Below are positions 43,478-53,468 of a stretch of DNA of 62,184 nucleotides, in pieces. How positions within the stretch are numbered: position 1 is the stretch's first letter; every line of letters starts with the position of its first letter. The DNA comes from Planctomycetota bacterium (GTDB lineage: Bacteria; Planctomycetota; UBA11346): contig JANQLF010000191.1 of NCBI GenBank assembly GCA_028280785.1, positions 1-62,184 of the forward strand. The letters are read 5' to 3'. The translations under genes and the position numbers were made by a program. The notes beneath the pieces are model-generated. The model was not told the DNA's origin. It made no database searches and saw only the letters and a list, made by a program, of their open reading frames with translations.

Positions 43478-44353
43478 TCAATCGTGCTTACGAATGAATG
43501 TGTCAATACACCGTAAATAGGCTTCGGTTTCACTGATTTGCGGAAAGTGGGCGCTGTCTTCGAAGACATGCATTTCAGCCTCTTCGACCTGAGCATGGGC
43601 AGCTGCAGTTAATTCCGGTGTTGATTTATCAAAGCGACCACAGGCAAATAAGAGTGGTGCGCTTAATTTATGTAGTTGGTCGCTGAGATCGAGACCGCTT
43701 AGGGTGCCGTGCGTGCTAACGCCGATACGATCAAGCATGGTTTCTTGCACAATATTTGTAACGCCGTTGATAAGATTATCGCGCATGCCACTGAGCATAT
43801 TTTCATCATAGGTAAAATGTCGGCGATTAAATTCAATAAACGCATCAATGTATTCGATGCTGTCGGTAGTGTCTGCGTCTTGATGCTTAATTAAAATATC
43901 GCAGTAAGGCTTGGGCATGGCCTTCATTAAGCGTAACGTTTCACTTTCTATCAATGGGATATTTATTGCTGGGCTCGACAGCATAATGCTCTTAATGCCT
44001 TGTGGATATTTTAATGCATAGGCAGTAGCTAAAATACTGCCCCACGATTGGCCATGAATATGTAAATGATCAAGCTGTAGTGCTTGGCGTATGCAGTGCA
44101 GTTCTTCAACATAACGTTCGATAGTATACAGCGACGGATCCTGGGGCTGATCTGATTTGCCTGTACCGCCGAGTTGATCGTAATAAATAACGCGACGATC
44201 TGTTGCAAGCGCTTCGAAGACATGTTGTAAATGTGAATTAGCACCTGGGCCGCCATGCAAGGCAATAAACGGTGTTAGCGGACCATCGCCACAAGAGCAG
44301 TACCAGACTTTGCCACCCGGTACTTCGATAAAACCTTCTTCTCTTTTGTGCAT
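43478..44353 (-). CDS. Alpha/beta hydrolase, proline-iminopeptidase (S33) type
   Basis: The oxyanion-hole motif FIALHGGPGANSHL and the nucleophile elbow HGQSWGSILA (Ser within GQSWG) are diagnostic of the S33 prolyl-aminopeptidase group. Asp is in ACGRFDKSTPE and His in FEDSAHFPQ, completing the triad. Length 291 is normal. No signal peptide, so cytoplasmic. It releases N-terminal Pro or acts on related esters or amides; the substrate is not readable. It precedes the AraC gene on the same strand by 50 bases. Confidence 0.85.
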   Translation of the reverse strand: MHKREEGFIEVPGGKVWYCSCGDGPLTPFIALHGGPGANSHLQHVFEALATDRRVIYYDQLGGTGKSDQPQDPSLYTIERYVEELHCIRQALQLDHLHIHGQSWGSILATAYALKYPQGIKSIMLSSPAINIPLIESETLRLMKAMPKPYCDILIKHQDADTTDSIEYIDAFIEFNRRHFTYDENMLSGMRDNLINGVTNIVQETMLDRIGVSTHGTLSGLDLSDQLHKLSAPLLFACGRFDKSTPELTAAAHAQVEEAEMHVFEDSAHFPQISETEAYLRCIDTFIRKHD

Positions 44354-44403
44354 GATGGGAGTTTCGGAGAGTGTTTAAATATTCAATAGCACTAACAATA
44401 ATA

Positions 44404-45282
44404 TTACCCGCGTGGGCTGTGTCCGTAGGCTTTTCTATAAGCCTTGCTCAAACTGAAGGCATCTGAATAGCCGACTTGTTCGGCTATGCCACTAAGATTT
44501 CGTTGTGGATCATCTAGTAGCTCGGTTGCGCGCAGCAGGCGTTGTTCACGACGAATTTCGATTGGGCTACGCAATAAATATTTTTTACATAGACGACTGA
44601 GTTGTCGACTGCTGCATCCGGCGGCAGTCGCCAGTGCCTCGACGCTCATGCGCAGGCCTTCGTCTTCGCTTAACAGGTAGAGAACCTGTTGTATTTCATT
44701 CGGGATTAATTCGTCTTCTGATTGAACGCTGCGTTGGCAGTCATAAAGAAATAATTGAACCAGTGGAATTAAAGCCATGGGGTCTTGTCGCGTGTGCTCA
44801 ATTAATTCGCGATAAATATTGTGTAAATTTTGTCGGGCACGATTGCTGTCGATGCCAGTAACAAATGCACCGGGTGTGTAGCCGAGGTCTTGCCAAATAG
44901 ATGGGCAGCAATTACCGCATAAACGAATCCATGAATGGAGTGGATTGTTTTCCATTTTTGGTATCGGGTGATCGACATTATTAATAAACAGGCAGTCAGC
45001 GGAAATCCGCCTACCGTCGCTGCAGATAACGTCTTCGTGATAAAGATGAATGTTCCAGTTGCTTGGATCAAGTTGACTGCCACCAGGGGCACGCGCACTC
45101 TTTATTGGGTCGAGCCTGGCCAAATGCCCCATGCGCCGAATGAAGATGTCGTCATGCCCGGTGTGTTGAAATAATGCGCGGTGATAGACGTAACCATTGT
45201 TATAATTTAAACTTGCATTTCTTGCCGGTGTTGGGGCTCTGCTCTGTTCTCGCTGCTTGGCCATGCATGTGATGATAGGCAT
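44404..45282 (-). CDS. AraC-family transcriptional regulator, divergent from the giant PQQ-propeller gene
   Basis: The C-terminal AraC domain shows VEALATAAGCSSRQLSRLC and LSGIAEQVGYSDAFSLSKAY followed by RKAYGHSPRG. The N-terminal 170 residues are a probable sensor. The start is uncertain: Met at 45282 or 45264, neither with a clear ribosome-binding site. It likely regulates the adjacent 1417-residue gene, and perhaps the iminopeptidase encoded downstream on the same strand. Confidence 0.9.
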   Translation of the reverse strand: MPIITCMAKQREQSRAPTPARNASLNYNNGYVYHRALFQHTGHDDIFIRRMGHLARLDPIKSARAPGGSQLDPSNWNIHLYHEDVICSDGRRISADCLFINNVDHPIPKMENNPLHSWIRLCGNCCPSIWQDLGYTPGAFVTGIDSNRARQNLHNIYRELIEHTRQDPMALIPLVQLFLYDCQRSVQSEDELIPNEIQQVLYLLSEDEGLRMSVEALATAAGCSSRQLSRLCKKYLLRSPIEIRREQRLLRATELLDDPQRNLSGIAEQVGYSDAFSLSKAYRKAYGHSPRG

Positions 45283-45324
45283 GCTTGAGGACGGTACAGC
45301 TGAAAGGCATGAATTGAATTAGCG

Positions 45325-45341
45325 ATGTCTGATTAGGACAT
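45325..45341. promoter_or_regulatory. Inverted repeat in the AraC/PQQ-propeller promoter gap
   Basis: ATGTC (45325-45329) and GACAT (45337-45341) flank seven bases in the gap between the AraC gene and the giant gene. Its position, about 43 bases before the AraC start and 77 before the giant gene start, is compatible with an operator. Five-base arms make this weak evidence. Confidence 0.3.
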
Positions 45342-45417
45342 GCACCGGTCTCGTTTTCCCATATTGTATGCCACAGAAGGCTGTATAGTTGCCGCTGTCT
45401 TCCATGTGGGGTTACTT

Positions 45418-48400
45418 GTGCATCGAATCACTATTTCTTTTTTATTAGTAATGAGCGCTTTGTGCTCGCTTTCTTTTTACACCCAGCTTAGTGCAGCTGA
45501 TTGGCCATGCTTTCGTGCCAATAATCATCGCGACGCCACTGTTGAAGCAGATTTAAAAACACCCTTACATGTGCAGTGGACTTATACACCAGCGCAAACG
45601 CCAAAACCTGCGTGGGCAGATCCGGTGACTGAACGTCATTTAATGAATTTTGATGATTCACCAAAACCAATTATCGCTGCGGGAAAAGTTTTTATTGGCT
45701 CATCGGCCGATGATACCTTGCGCGCATTTGATTTAAAAACAGGAAAAATGCTTTGGCGTTTTACCACAGGTGGACCCATTCGTTTTGCGCCTGCATTTAT
45801 GGATGGACATATTTATCTCGGTTCAGATGACGGATATGTTTACTGCTTGGATGCGAGCTCTGGTTCACAGCGCTGGCAATTTCGTGGAGGCCATCGTGAC
45901 GACCATGTTTTAGGTAATAAGCGGATGATTTCTAATTGGCCGATACGCTCAGGTTTAATTGCGGATAAGGGTGTGATTTATTTTACCTGTGGTGTGTGGC
46001 CAGCGGAAGGTGCTTATGTTTTTGCTGTTGACGCAAAGACGGGCAAACAAATTTGGTGCAATGATACCAGTGATGCAATTGGTTCGGCACAAGCACATTC
46101 ACCAGCGTATGCTATATCAGGTTTATGCCCACAGGGTTATATGGCAGCGAATGATAAATATATTCTTGTGCCGATCGGCCGCGGTATTCCCGCACGTTTT
46201 AAACGTGATACTGGTGAAACAGCGCCTGCACCACATACCGAACGTCAGGCTCATAGTACTGCTAATAAAATGGGTGGTGCTCAAGTCATCATCGGCGACG
46301 ATGACATCTTTTACAATGCTAATAGAATACCACCGAGCAAAAAATGGAAGATCGCTAAATGGTCATCATTTAAGTTATCTGATGGTGCTTTATTGACGCG
46401 TCGTGGGCAAGATAAGATTCCGTACCCTACGTATCAAGAAATAAAAATTGGTGCTGTTACATTTAAAGCTGAAGGCAATGAAATAGCTGCGCTGGATGCT
46501 AAGGGAAATAAAAAACTTTGGTCATTTAAAACAGACGGACATCCAGATGGCATGGCCTATGCCAATGGTCATGTAGTTATCACGACAAATACTGGCAAGA
46601 TGTATTGTTTTGCCGATAAAGCTGGATCCGCACAATCAATTGGTGATAGTGTAAAAGCGGTGAAACAGAAAGCTGATCCATTTGCTGCAAATATTTTAAA
46701 ACATTTAAACTCAGCAGGAATCAGCAAGGGCTATGCATTGTTGGTCGGTGGCAGTGATGTGCGTACTGCTGAAGCCATCGTTAGCAAAACACAGCTTCAT
46801 GTGATTTGTGTCATGAGCGATAAGAGCATTGTTCAACAAGAGCGCGACCGTCTTCTCAATGAAACTAAGTATTATGGTTCCCGAGTTTCGCTGATACATG
46901 TTGAAAATTTAAAGGGTCTGCCATTTCGTTCCTATTTTGCGAATCTTGTTGTGATTCAGAGTAATATTACGAGCTTACCGCAATCAGAATTATATCGTGT
47001 GCTCAGACCCTGTGGTGGTATGTTATTTGGCGCTTCTGGTGTAAAAGCCGATCAAAAGCAATTGGCCAGCGCTGAATTCCATGCAGATGAACTGGTGGCT
47101 GCAAATCCAATGCACATTATTCGTGGGAAACTCAAAGGTGCCTACGATTGGAATTCGAAAAATACCGTCGATGAACGCGTTAAATGGCCATTAGAATTGT
47201 CTTGGTACGGTGGTCCAGCTATTTCACAATTACTTACGAAAGTACAAAAGTCGCAAATGCCACGCGTTGCCAATGGTCGTTTTTATTTATACACCAATAA
47301 AGGTATCGTTGCAGCAGATGTGTATAATGGCACGCAACTATGGACTTTCCCAATTCCGGAAATGAAAAGCAAAGGCGGTGCAGCCGTTGCCGCATTATTT
47401 GCTGATGATAACTATGTTTATATTAAGACGGGTAATAAAATGAATATTGTTGATGCTCAGCGCGGAGTCTTAGTCGACCAGTATCCTGGCGAATTACCGT
47501 CTTATGCTGGTACAATGGCACGCATTCCTAAGCGTAGCAAGAACGATAAGTATTTTGACAAGACACATTCCTATAGTACTGGTGAGAAGACTGAGATTAC
47601 GTATCAAAAAACCTATGGTTGCTCGGCACCGGCGCAGTCAGCGACAATGGACTTTTTTAGATCAGGCACCTTTTCGTTTTATGACTATTTAAGTGATGCC
47701 GGTATTCGTAACTATGGTGGCACGCGTCTCGGTTGTGGATTTATCTCTGGGGTTATGCCTGCAAACGGAATGGTGGTGGTGAGCGATCCGGGCTCGCATT
47801 GTGTATGTAATTACAGCCTCGAGACCTCATTCGCTATGCTGCCTACAACGCATAAAAAGAACAATGATTGGGCTGTTTTTAATGATAATCAAGTACGTGA
47901 GGCTACGCAGCATAAAGAATATATGTTAAATATCGGTGCGCCTGGTGATCAGCGTGATGGAAAGCGCAATCTGTGGTTGGCCTTTCCGCGCACCTACGGC
48001 AATATTAAAAGCCGCATTACGTTTGCGGTGCCGTTGCGTTTCGAGAATGAGGAGTTGATTCAGCCGATTCGTGTCAATCCGGATCGTGTCGAAATGAAAA
48101 ATACCGATAAACCATGGATCTATGCATCGATGAATAAAGGTGTGTCAAAGCTTAATTTTGACCTTACTCATTTTGATCCGCGTTACACCATTGTTTCACG
48201 ACCAACGGATAAGAAACCTAGTGTGGATGGCAAATTAGATGATCCTTGTTGGAGCACCGTTGGTCAGGTAAAAGATGATCGCACCAAGGGTTTGGTTTCG
48301 CTACGTCACGATGATAAAAATGTCTATTTATCTTGCCGCCAACGAATTAAATCAAATGTAAAACGTCCACCACAAATGGAAAAGGTGCTGGGTTCGGGTG

Positions 48401-49671
48401 ATACGCCGCAGGGAACGATTTGGAAAGAACAGGCATTCGAGGTATATTTTAATGTGCGTCGAAAAATAGACTTTTTACATTTAGGTATTTCTGAATCAGG
48501 TAAATTGCACAGTGGATTTATGGGTCAGCACATACAGACCCCGAAAGTAAGTGGTGTGAAGATAGATGCTCAATTAGGTGATTGGGATAAAGGTGGTATT
48601 CGTGCAAATTTTGAAGATGGTAATAAGCTTGAGGGTTGGGAAATCGCTCGCTTGGGCTGGGATGAAAAAGGCATTCTACTCAGTGGGCATGTTGAAAAAG
48701 GCTATCGCCATAAACGACGTCCAACGGGGTATCTGTTCATCGTTGCCGATGATAAACTTCAGAAGAATGTACAAATTCGTGTCAATTTACTGACCAAGGA
48801 ATTGAAAGTTGCTAGCAATGAAACGAAAGGTGTCGAATCAGCGAGCAAGGCTCAAGGAGAAGGCTTTCTCTTTGAAGCGCGTATTCCATGGAAATTACTT
48901 GGATTAAAGCCAGGCAGCAGCGAGCGCATTATGTTTTATCCAATCGGTTTTAGCGAAAAAGATTTAGCGAAAAATAAAGACTTCTTTTTTGGCGCCAAAG
49001 ACTTCAAGGCTTTGATCCGCGGTGTGAAGGGTAGGGCGAGTCAGCGTTATGATAATTATTTCCGATTTGTAGATGATTCGTTTGTTGACAATTATATTGT
49101 CGTTGATTCACGAGTAAAATTACCCACTGGGGCGGTACACATTGTTTCGTCTTATGAGCACAAGGAATGGGATGGGGCCTGGACTGGAACAGTAAATAAA
49201 GGTAAGGAGTTCATTGATTACGAAATGGCAATTCCATTTAAAACATTTGAAGAACTAGGCATGGATAAAAACCAATTGAGCGCTGGCTTTGGTGGGCTCA
49301 ATACCGTGATTAATCCGAAACGTCATCAATGGATTCAATCGGATTGGAGTTTTTGGATGGCTGTGGATAGCGCACTCTATCGTGTGCTCTATAAAGATAA
49401 AAAACCTGACAAAGCGAAGTATACGGTGCGCATGCATTTTGCCGAATTAGAAAACATCAAAGCAGGCGAGCGCGTGTTCGATATTAAGATACAGGATAAA
49501 GTAGTTGCATCTAAGGTTGATGTACTTGCGCAATCCGGTGGATTGTACACGGCAACGATGAAGGAATTTAAAGATATAGATACACAAGGTAATATTCAGA
49601 TTGAGTTTATATCACGCAGCCCTGCGCATCCTCCAGTTTTGAATGGCCTTGAGGTGGTGAGGCAAGAATAG
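45418..49671 (+). CDS. Secreted 1417-residue PQQ-like propeller / methyltransferase-like / CBM9-like / malectin protein
   Basis: GTG 45418 (GGGG upstream) opens a signal peptide (ITISFLLVMSALCSLSFY). Residues about 25-420 hold PQQ-type propeller blades (LRAFDLKTGKMLWRFTTGG; VYCLDASSGSQRWQFRGG). Residues about 430-550 hold an inserted Rossmann-like segment (YALLVGGSDVRTAEAI; VICVMSDKSIVQQERDRL) resembling a class I methyltransferase with degenerate SAM motifs. Propeller-like blades resume near 600-900 (WFPIPEMK region). From about 950 come one or two CBM9/DOMON-like sandwiches (SVDGKLDDPCWSTV). The last 75 residues are malectin-like (YTVRMHFAELENIKAGERVF). Probably binds or processes surface glycan. 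The upstream in-frame ATG 45340 is a less likely start. Confidence 0.78.
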   Translation: MHRITISFLLVMSALCSLSFYTQLSAADWPCFRANNHRDATVEADLKTPLHVQWTYTPAQTPKPAWADPVTERHLMNFDDSPKPIIAAGKVFIGSSADDTLRAFDLKTGKMLWRFTTGGPIRFAPAFMDGHIYLGSDDGYVYCLDASSGSQRWQFRGGHRDDHVLGNKRMISNWPIRSGLIADKGVIYFTCGVWPAEGAYVFAVDAKTGKQIWCNDTSDAIGSAQAHSPAYAISGLCPQGYMAANDKYILVPIGRGIPARFKRDTGETAPAPHTERQAHSTANKMGGAQVIIGDDDIFYNANRIPPSKKWKIAKWSSFKLSDGALLTRRGQDKIPYPTYQEIKIGAVTFKAEGNEIAALDAKGNKKLWSFKTDGHPDGMAYANGHVVITTNTGKMYCFADKAGSAQSIGDSVKAVKQKADPFAANILKHLNSAGISKGYALLVGGSDVRTAEAIVSKTQLHVICVMSDKSIVQQERDRLLNETKYYGSRVSLIHVENLKGLPFRSYFANLVVIQSNITSLPQSELYRVLRPCGGMLFGASGVKADQKQLASAEFHADELVAANPMHIIRGKLKGAYDWNSKNTVDERVKWPLELSWYGGPAISQLLTKVQKSQMPRVANGRFYLYTNKGIVAADVYNGTQLWTFPIPEMKSKGGAAVAALFADDNYVYIKTGNKMNIVDAQRGVLVDQYPGELPSYAGTMARIPKRSKNDKYFDKTHSYSTGEKTEITYQKTYGCSAPAQSATMDFFRSGTFSFYDYLSDAGIRNYGGTRLGCGFISGVMPANGMVVVSDPGSHCVCNYSLETSFAMLPTTHKKNNDWAVFNDNQVREATQHKEYMLNIGAPGDQRDGKRNLWLAFPRTYGNIKSRITFAVPLRFENEELIQPIRVNPDRVEMKNTDKPWIYASMNKGVSKLNFDLTHFDPRYTIVSRPTDKKPSVDGKLDDPCWSTVGQVKDDRTKGLVSLRHDDKNVYLSCRQRIKSNVKRPPQMEKVLGSGDTPQGTIWKEQAFEVYFNVRRKIDFLHLGISESGKLHSGFMGQHIQTPKVSGVKIDAQLGDWDKGGIRANFEDGNKLEGWEIARLGWDEKGILLSGHVEKGYRHKRRPTGYLFIVADDKLQKNVQIRVNLLTKELKVASNETKGVESASKAQGEGFLFEARIPWKLLGLKPGSSERIMFYPIGFSEKDLAKNKDFFFGAKDFKALIRGVKGRASQRYDNYFRFVDDSFVDNYIVVDSRVKLPTGAVHIVSSYEHKEWDGAWTGTVNKGKEFIDYEMAIPFKTFEELGMDKNQLSAGFGGLNTVINPKRHQWIQSDWSFWMAVDSALYRVLYKDKKPDKAKYTVRMHFAELENIKAGERVFDIKIQDKVVASKVDVLAQSGGLYTATMKEFKDIDTQGNIQIEFISRSPAHPPVLNGLEVVRQE

Positions 49672-49765
49672 CTGTATAGAAACACCACAGATACGGCTGC
49701 TTGTGGCGTAAAAGGGAGTTTATAGTTTTCCTTACTTCTCAAACGTGAAGAGTCAGGGGTCTATA

Positions 49766-50407
49766 ATGCGTCTATTGTCAATTATTATAATGTTTACTTT
49801 ATGCAGCGCTTTTCCTGCCGCTGAAGTTGTGGATATAAAAAATATACCGCATATTGCCATTCCGGTAAATGATTTTAAAAGCTCCAAGTTCTTTATGATA
49901 AACCTTAAAGAGTTTTACGTGGTCAACAAATATGGCCATCTGGAGCTCAGTGAAGAAGCCATAACATTCTTTGGCTTTAAGAAGAAAGCAGCCGGTGCTA
50001 TTAATAAGGCCTTGAAAGATCTTACACTTTCGTTTTATGCAGAGGCCGTAAAACATATGAAGCTAGTCGAAGAGGGTGGTGCACGCATGTTAACCTGCAT
50101 GAATCCAAATGATTTGATGAAAGACGCATTCGATGCGTATCATGAACAGTTGCAGACGCAAATGAATGAGAGTCAAAGCAAGTTATCTACTCATTTTGAT
50201 ATCATTAAACCAATTAAAGAAATGTTTTATATTGGTGTCGGTAAATACACGGTGGTCATCGCCGAAAAGAATAAGGGTGATGAAGAATGGCATGGTTATA
50301 CATTTGGATTTCGTACTGAATCCCGACGCAGTTCAAGCACATCCGAAAAAAAGAAGGGTCCTTATATACTGTTTGAACAAGTGGCCAATTCATTAAAAGT
50401 CGAATAA
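49766..50407 (+). CDS. Small secreted hypothetical protein
   Basis: ATG 49766 is chosen because AGGGG lies seven bases upstream and a signal peptide follows (MRLLSIIIMFTLCSAFPAA). The 213-residue product is alternating alpha/beta with no Cys-rich or catalytic motif (HIAIPVNDFKSSKFFMINL; FYIGVGKYTVVIAEKNKG). The basic tail near RTESRRSSSTSEKKKG is low-complexity. No family recognised. It is separated by 94 bases from the giant gene and may be co-transcribed. Confidence 0.5.
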   Translation: MRLLSIIIMFTLCSAFPAAEVVDIKNIPHIAIPVNDFKSSKFFMINLKEFYVVNKYGHLELSEEAITFFGFKKKAAGAINKALKDLTLSFYAEAVKHMKLVEEGGARMLTCMNPNDLMKDAFDAYHEQLQTQMNESQSKLSTHFDIIKPIKEMFYIGVGKYTVVIAEKNKGDEEWHGYTFGFRTESRRSSSTSEKKKGPYILFEQVANSLKVE

Positions 50408-50414
50408 TAATACC

Positions 50415-50443
50415 CCATTCTCACGGATAAACCATGAGAATGG
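50415..50443. terminator. Hairpin between convergent genes
   Basis: CCATTCTCA (50415-50423) pairs perfectly with TGAGAATGG (50435-50443) around an 11-base loop, between the stops of the secreted-protein gene and the PhyH gene. U-runs are poor, so it may act as a bidirectional 3' end stabiliser rather than a strong terminator. Confidence 0.5.
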
Positions 50444-50457
50444 AGTGTGAGGTTTAG

Positions 50458-51318
50458 TTAAAGCATATATAAATCATTTTCGCGATCGCGGAAGCGATTG
50501 CAGCGATGGGACCAGAAATGCTCACGGTGAGCAAAATAATGTTCACCATGACGTGCGTCGTTATAAGTGAGAAAAATCTGACGTCGCATACGGTCAGAAG
50601 TGTTTGGCTCTGCTGCATGAATGGTAAACGCACTAAAAATAGCGATGTCACCGACATTGGTTTCAAGAAAAATAGGATCCTTTTCAGTGTATTCGGCAGG
50701 TATTGCTGATTTGGTGCTGCCAACTTGATGGAGGAGTCCGTGCTTATGGCTACCTGGCCAAAATTGTGTGCAGCCATTACTGCGATCAGCAGAGTCTATG
50801 GCAATGACCACACTTAAAATACTTGGCGGAAAGCCTTGATACATGTGATAGTCTTGATGTTTACCTGCTCCATGACCACCAGATGGTTTGCGAATATATT
50901 TATCTTTAAAAATTCGTGGCTCATAGCCGTCATAGAGGGAGCACAGACGGTCGCAAATGCGCCGATCACGTGAGATATGTCCAAATAGAGGATGGACATC
51001 AATAAATGGATCTATTTTCCATGGTGTTTTTTGTCCATCTAAAGTCATCCATTCGAAACGCATGTTGTCCGGATCAAGCAGCTCAGATCTGCTGAGAAAT
51101 TCCTCTTCGGCTGCACGTAAATCGTCTATTTCTTGTTGAGAGAAAACATTGCGGATAATCAATATTCCGTTTTCGTGATATTCCTCAATTTCTGCTGGGC
51201 TTAATGGATAGCGTAAACGTTCGGGTTCACGTGGGCGATGTATGTAGAGGGGTAGATGTTGGCGCGGGCGCTCGAGCCCTTGTGGGCGCAGACATTCATT
51301 ATCAACGATGTTGTTCAT
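50458..51318 (-). CDS. Phytanoyl-CoA dioxygenase (PhyH)-family Fe(II)/2-oxoglutarate enzyme
   Basis: The facial triad is visible: His154 and Asp156 in KHQDYH, His234 in FTIHAAEPN, and Arg246 as the 2-oxoglutarate-binding residue. The usual opening ENGILIIRNVFSQQEIDDL is present. The sequence NGCTQFWPGSHKHG is the typical double-stranded-helix turn. Length 286 fits the bacterial PhyH group, which hydroxylates small molecules and may be catabolic here. GGAG lies six bases before the ATG. Divergent from an AraC regulator, which likely controls it. Confidence 0.9.
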   Translation of the reverse strand: MNNIVDNECLRPQGLERPRQHLPLYIHRPREPERLRYPLSPAEIEEYHENGILIIRNVFSQQEIDDLRAAEEEFLSRSELLDPDNMRFEWMTLDGQKTPWKIDPFIDVHPLFGHISRDRRICDRLCSLYDGYEPRIFKDKYIRKPSGGHGAGKHQDYHMYQGFPPSILSVVIAIDSADRSNGCTQFWPGSHKHGLLHQVGSTKSAIPAEYTEKDPIFLETNVGDIAIFSAFTIHAAEPNTSDRMRRQIFLTYNDARHGEHYFAHREHFWSHRCNRFRDRENDLYML

Positions 51319-51398
51319 CGGATGCTCCAGTGGCGGTTAGATATATCAATTATAGCAAAAAAAAGTGGAAATTCTTGGACTAAATACACAATAAATTG

Positions 51399-52412
51399 AT
51401 GGATTTTGATATTCAAATGCTCAGGCAGGCAGTTTTTGCTGGGACCCCGCGTCACCCTGAAGAGATAGGTCAGTATTTAGAAAGCCTTGGAGTGCCCGTT
51501 CCTTGCTCTATTAGCGTGGCCTCTGTGCCGGCTCAGAGTCAGGCTCCCCAGATCGATTCCTGCTTGATCTTAGACCAATTGCATAGCGGCTTGTTTTATT
51601 ATTTCTCAAAACGAAGTAGTGGTGTCACCAAAGAATTGGAAGATCATGGTTTTATCTGTGGCAAGCATTATCGCTGCACACGTCGAGAAGAATTGCTGCG
51701 CTGCATGCAAAGAGCAGTTGTCGCTACACGTACGCGTGAATTAAAACTTCACCAAGCACAAGGAACTGCGCCTCGTGGTGAGAGTGAGCGCAATATCAGA
51801 GATCTTATGCTTCGCGAAATGCGCAGCGGTGATACGAGCTTACTTGATACATGGTTATCAATTGTGGTACTGCGCTATAGCAGTCGTCTGCATGCGATTA
51901 GGCGAAAATTGCTGGAAGCTGTTTGTTTGCTGAGTCAACATTGCGATCGAGATATTTTCGGACATCTCGATCGCGCAGTGCATCGCGCAGCAGGAGAAAT
52001 CCAAAATCTCTATACCATCAGCGATATACACAAAGTATTTCCAAAGATAATAGAACCAATTGTGGAGGCATTAAGTACTGGGCCACAGGCTTATTCATCG
52101 CTTACCACGGATGCGCTGGATATTATTCAACAAAGTGCGTATACGGGCATTTCTGCCAGGGATATAGCAAATGAATTAGGAGTAACAGGTGCGCATCTGG
52201 CGAGGCAATTTAAATCAGAGACGAATGAAACATTATCTGATGCACTGCATCGTGCGCGTATTGAATATGCTCAAGAATTATTAGCCCATGGTGATGAGGG
52301 TATCCTAGAGATTGCACTTCAATCAGGATTTCCTTCATTGGAACATTTTTATCGTATTTTCAAACGCATTACCGGTATGACACCGCGAAAATGGCGAATG
52401 CAAGTTTCTTAA
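51399..52412 (+). CDS. AraC-family transcriptional regulator, divergent from PhyH
   Basis: C-terminal AraC domain: SARDIANELGVTGAHLARQF, then ILEIALQSGFPSLEHFYRIF and KRITGMTPRKWRM. The N-terminal 230 residues are not the cupin type; they contain two Cys (GVPVPCSI; IDSCLILDQL) and a helical middle. ATG 51399 is preferred over TTG 51396. It ends one base from the convergent SGNH lipoprotein gene. Likely activator of phyH. Confidence 0.9.
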   Translation: MDFDIQMLRQAVFAGTPRHPEEIGQYLESLGVPVPCSISVASVPAQSQAPQIDSCLILDQLHSGLFYYFSKRSSGVTKELEDHGFICGKHYRCTRREELLRCMQRAVVATRTRELKLHQAQGTAPRGESERNIRDLMLREMRSGDTSLLDTWLSIVVLRYSSRLHAIRRKLLEAVCLLSQHCDRDIFGHLDRAVHRAAGEIQNLYTISDIHKVFPKIIEPIVEALSTGPQAYSSLTTDALDIIQQSAYTGISARDIANELGVTGAHLARQFKSETNETLSDALHRARIEYAQELLAHGDEGILEIALQSGFPSLEHFYRIFKRITGMTPRKWRMQVS

Positions 52413-52413
52413 T

Positions 52414-53238
52414 TTAGCCACTGCCTACAGGTGCGAGCACTTTCTCAATGACTTCCTGCATTTTTTCACAGGCAAGATAATTACGCAGTGCATAACCATT
52501 GATATCCAAGTTTGATTCAGAGAAATCCCATAAATCACTGCCACCAGGATTGCTTGGATGAATACCGTCACCCGAAATCAATGTTCCATCCCAATCTGTT
52601 CCAGGTTGGCGGGTGAGTATTTCGTCGTAATAGTCGATTAATGGTAAATTATTATCACGAGCGATGTCTTTAACAACGTCGTTAAATGCTTGGACAGTAC
52701 TCAACGGTTTCGCGTTCATCGGCGGAATGGTACTGATGATTGGTATGCATCCGGCGTCGAGACAGGCGTTGACGATTGCGCGCATATTACTTTCATAAGT
52801 AACGATCGAGACATCGTTTTTGACGTCATTAGTGCCGAGCATTAAAACGGCCATTTCTGAATCATGCGTAGCTAAAATACCTGAAATGACTGCGAGAGCG
52901 TCTGCCGATTCCCAGCCGCTGAAATTGGCGTGCGCTGTGCCCTTTCGTGAATTAATTAAATCACCATCAACATGATCACGTAATGTTTGCCATTCACTGC
53001 CACTTGGATTACCGTATTTCATTCCGGCGAGAAAAGCCATACTATAGGTAATCGAGTCACCAATTTGTGTAACGTTGCCACTGACTGTTCCTTTGATGAC
53101 TCCATTATCGGCAACGACTTCCATCGCTTTAATCCATTTAGTTGTTGATGATTTACCTGATGATGAAGTTGACCCAGAACCGCCACCACAGCTACAGATC
53201 AATAAAATAAAACATGCTAATAGAATCTGATGTTTCAT
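52414..53238 (-). CDS. SGNH/GDSL-family lipoprotein
   Basis: An N-terminal lipoprotein signal (LLACFILLICSC) has a lipobox-like I-C-S-C at residues 14-17, followed by a Gly/Ser-rich linker. Block I is VTQIGDSITYS, block III VLMLGTNDVKND, and block V SGDGIHPSN, giving the catalytic Ser, Asn, Asp and His. The linker and signal imply an envelope-anchored esterase, probably a deacylase of glycans. Convergent with the AraC gene; separated by 230 bases from the sulfatase gene. Confidence 0.85.
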   Translation of the reverse strand: MKHQILLACFILLICSCGGGSGSTSSSGKSSTTKWIKAMEVVADNGVIKGTVSGNVTQIGDSITYSMAFLAGMKYGNPSGSEWQTLRDHVDGDLINSRKGTAHANFSGWESADALAVISGILATHDSEMAVLMLGTNDVKNDVSIVTYESNMRAIVNACLDAGCIPIISTIPPMNAKPLSTVQAFNDVVKDIARDNNLPLIDYYDEILTRQPGTDWDGTLISGDGIHPSNPGGSDLWDFSESNLDINGYALRNYLACEKMQEVIEKVLAPVGSG

Positions 53239-53468
53239 CGAGGCCCCCTAAATACCTTATGTTACTTCCTAAAGTGGATATAACCCACCAGACTAACATA
53301 TTTGGAGCTGATAGACTTGGAAAATAAAAAACTGAGTTTGCGTGTGACAGTTACGAATAAAGGTTTTCGTAAAAACTGTTCTAAATCATCGATAATTGTT
53401 AGAAAAAATTACTTATCTGCTCTGGTTTCTCATGCAAAGCTATTAACAGATTGTAATTTATGGTATCT

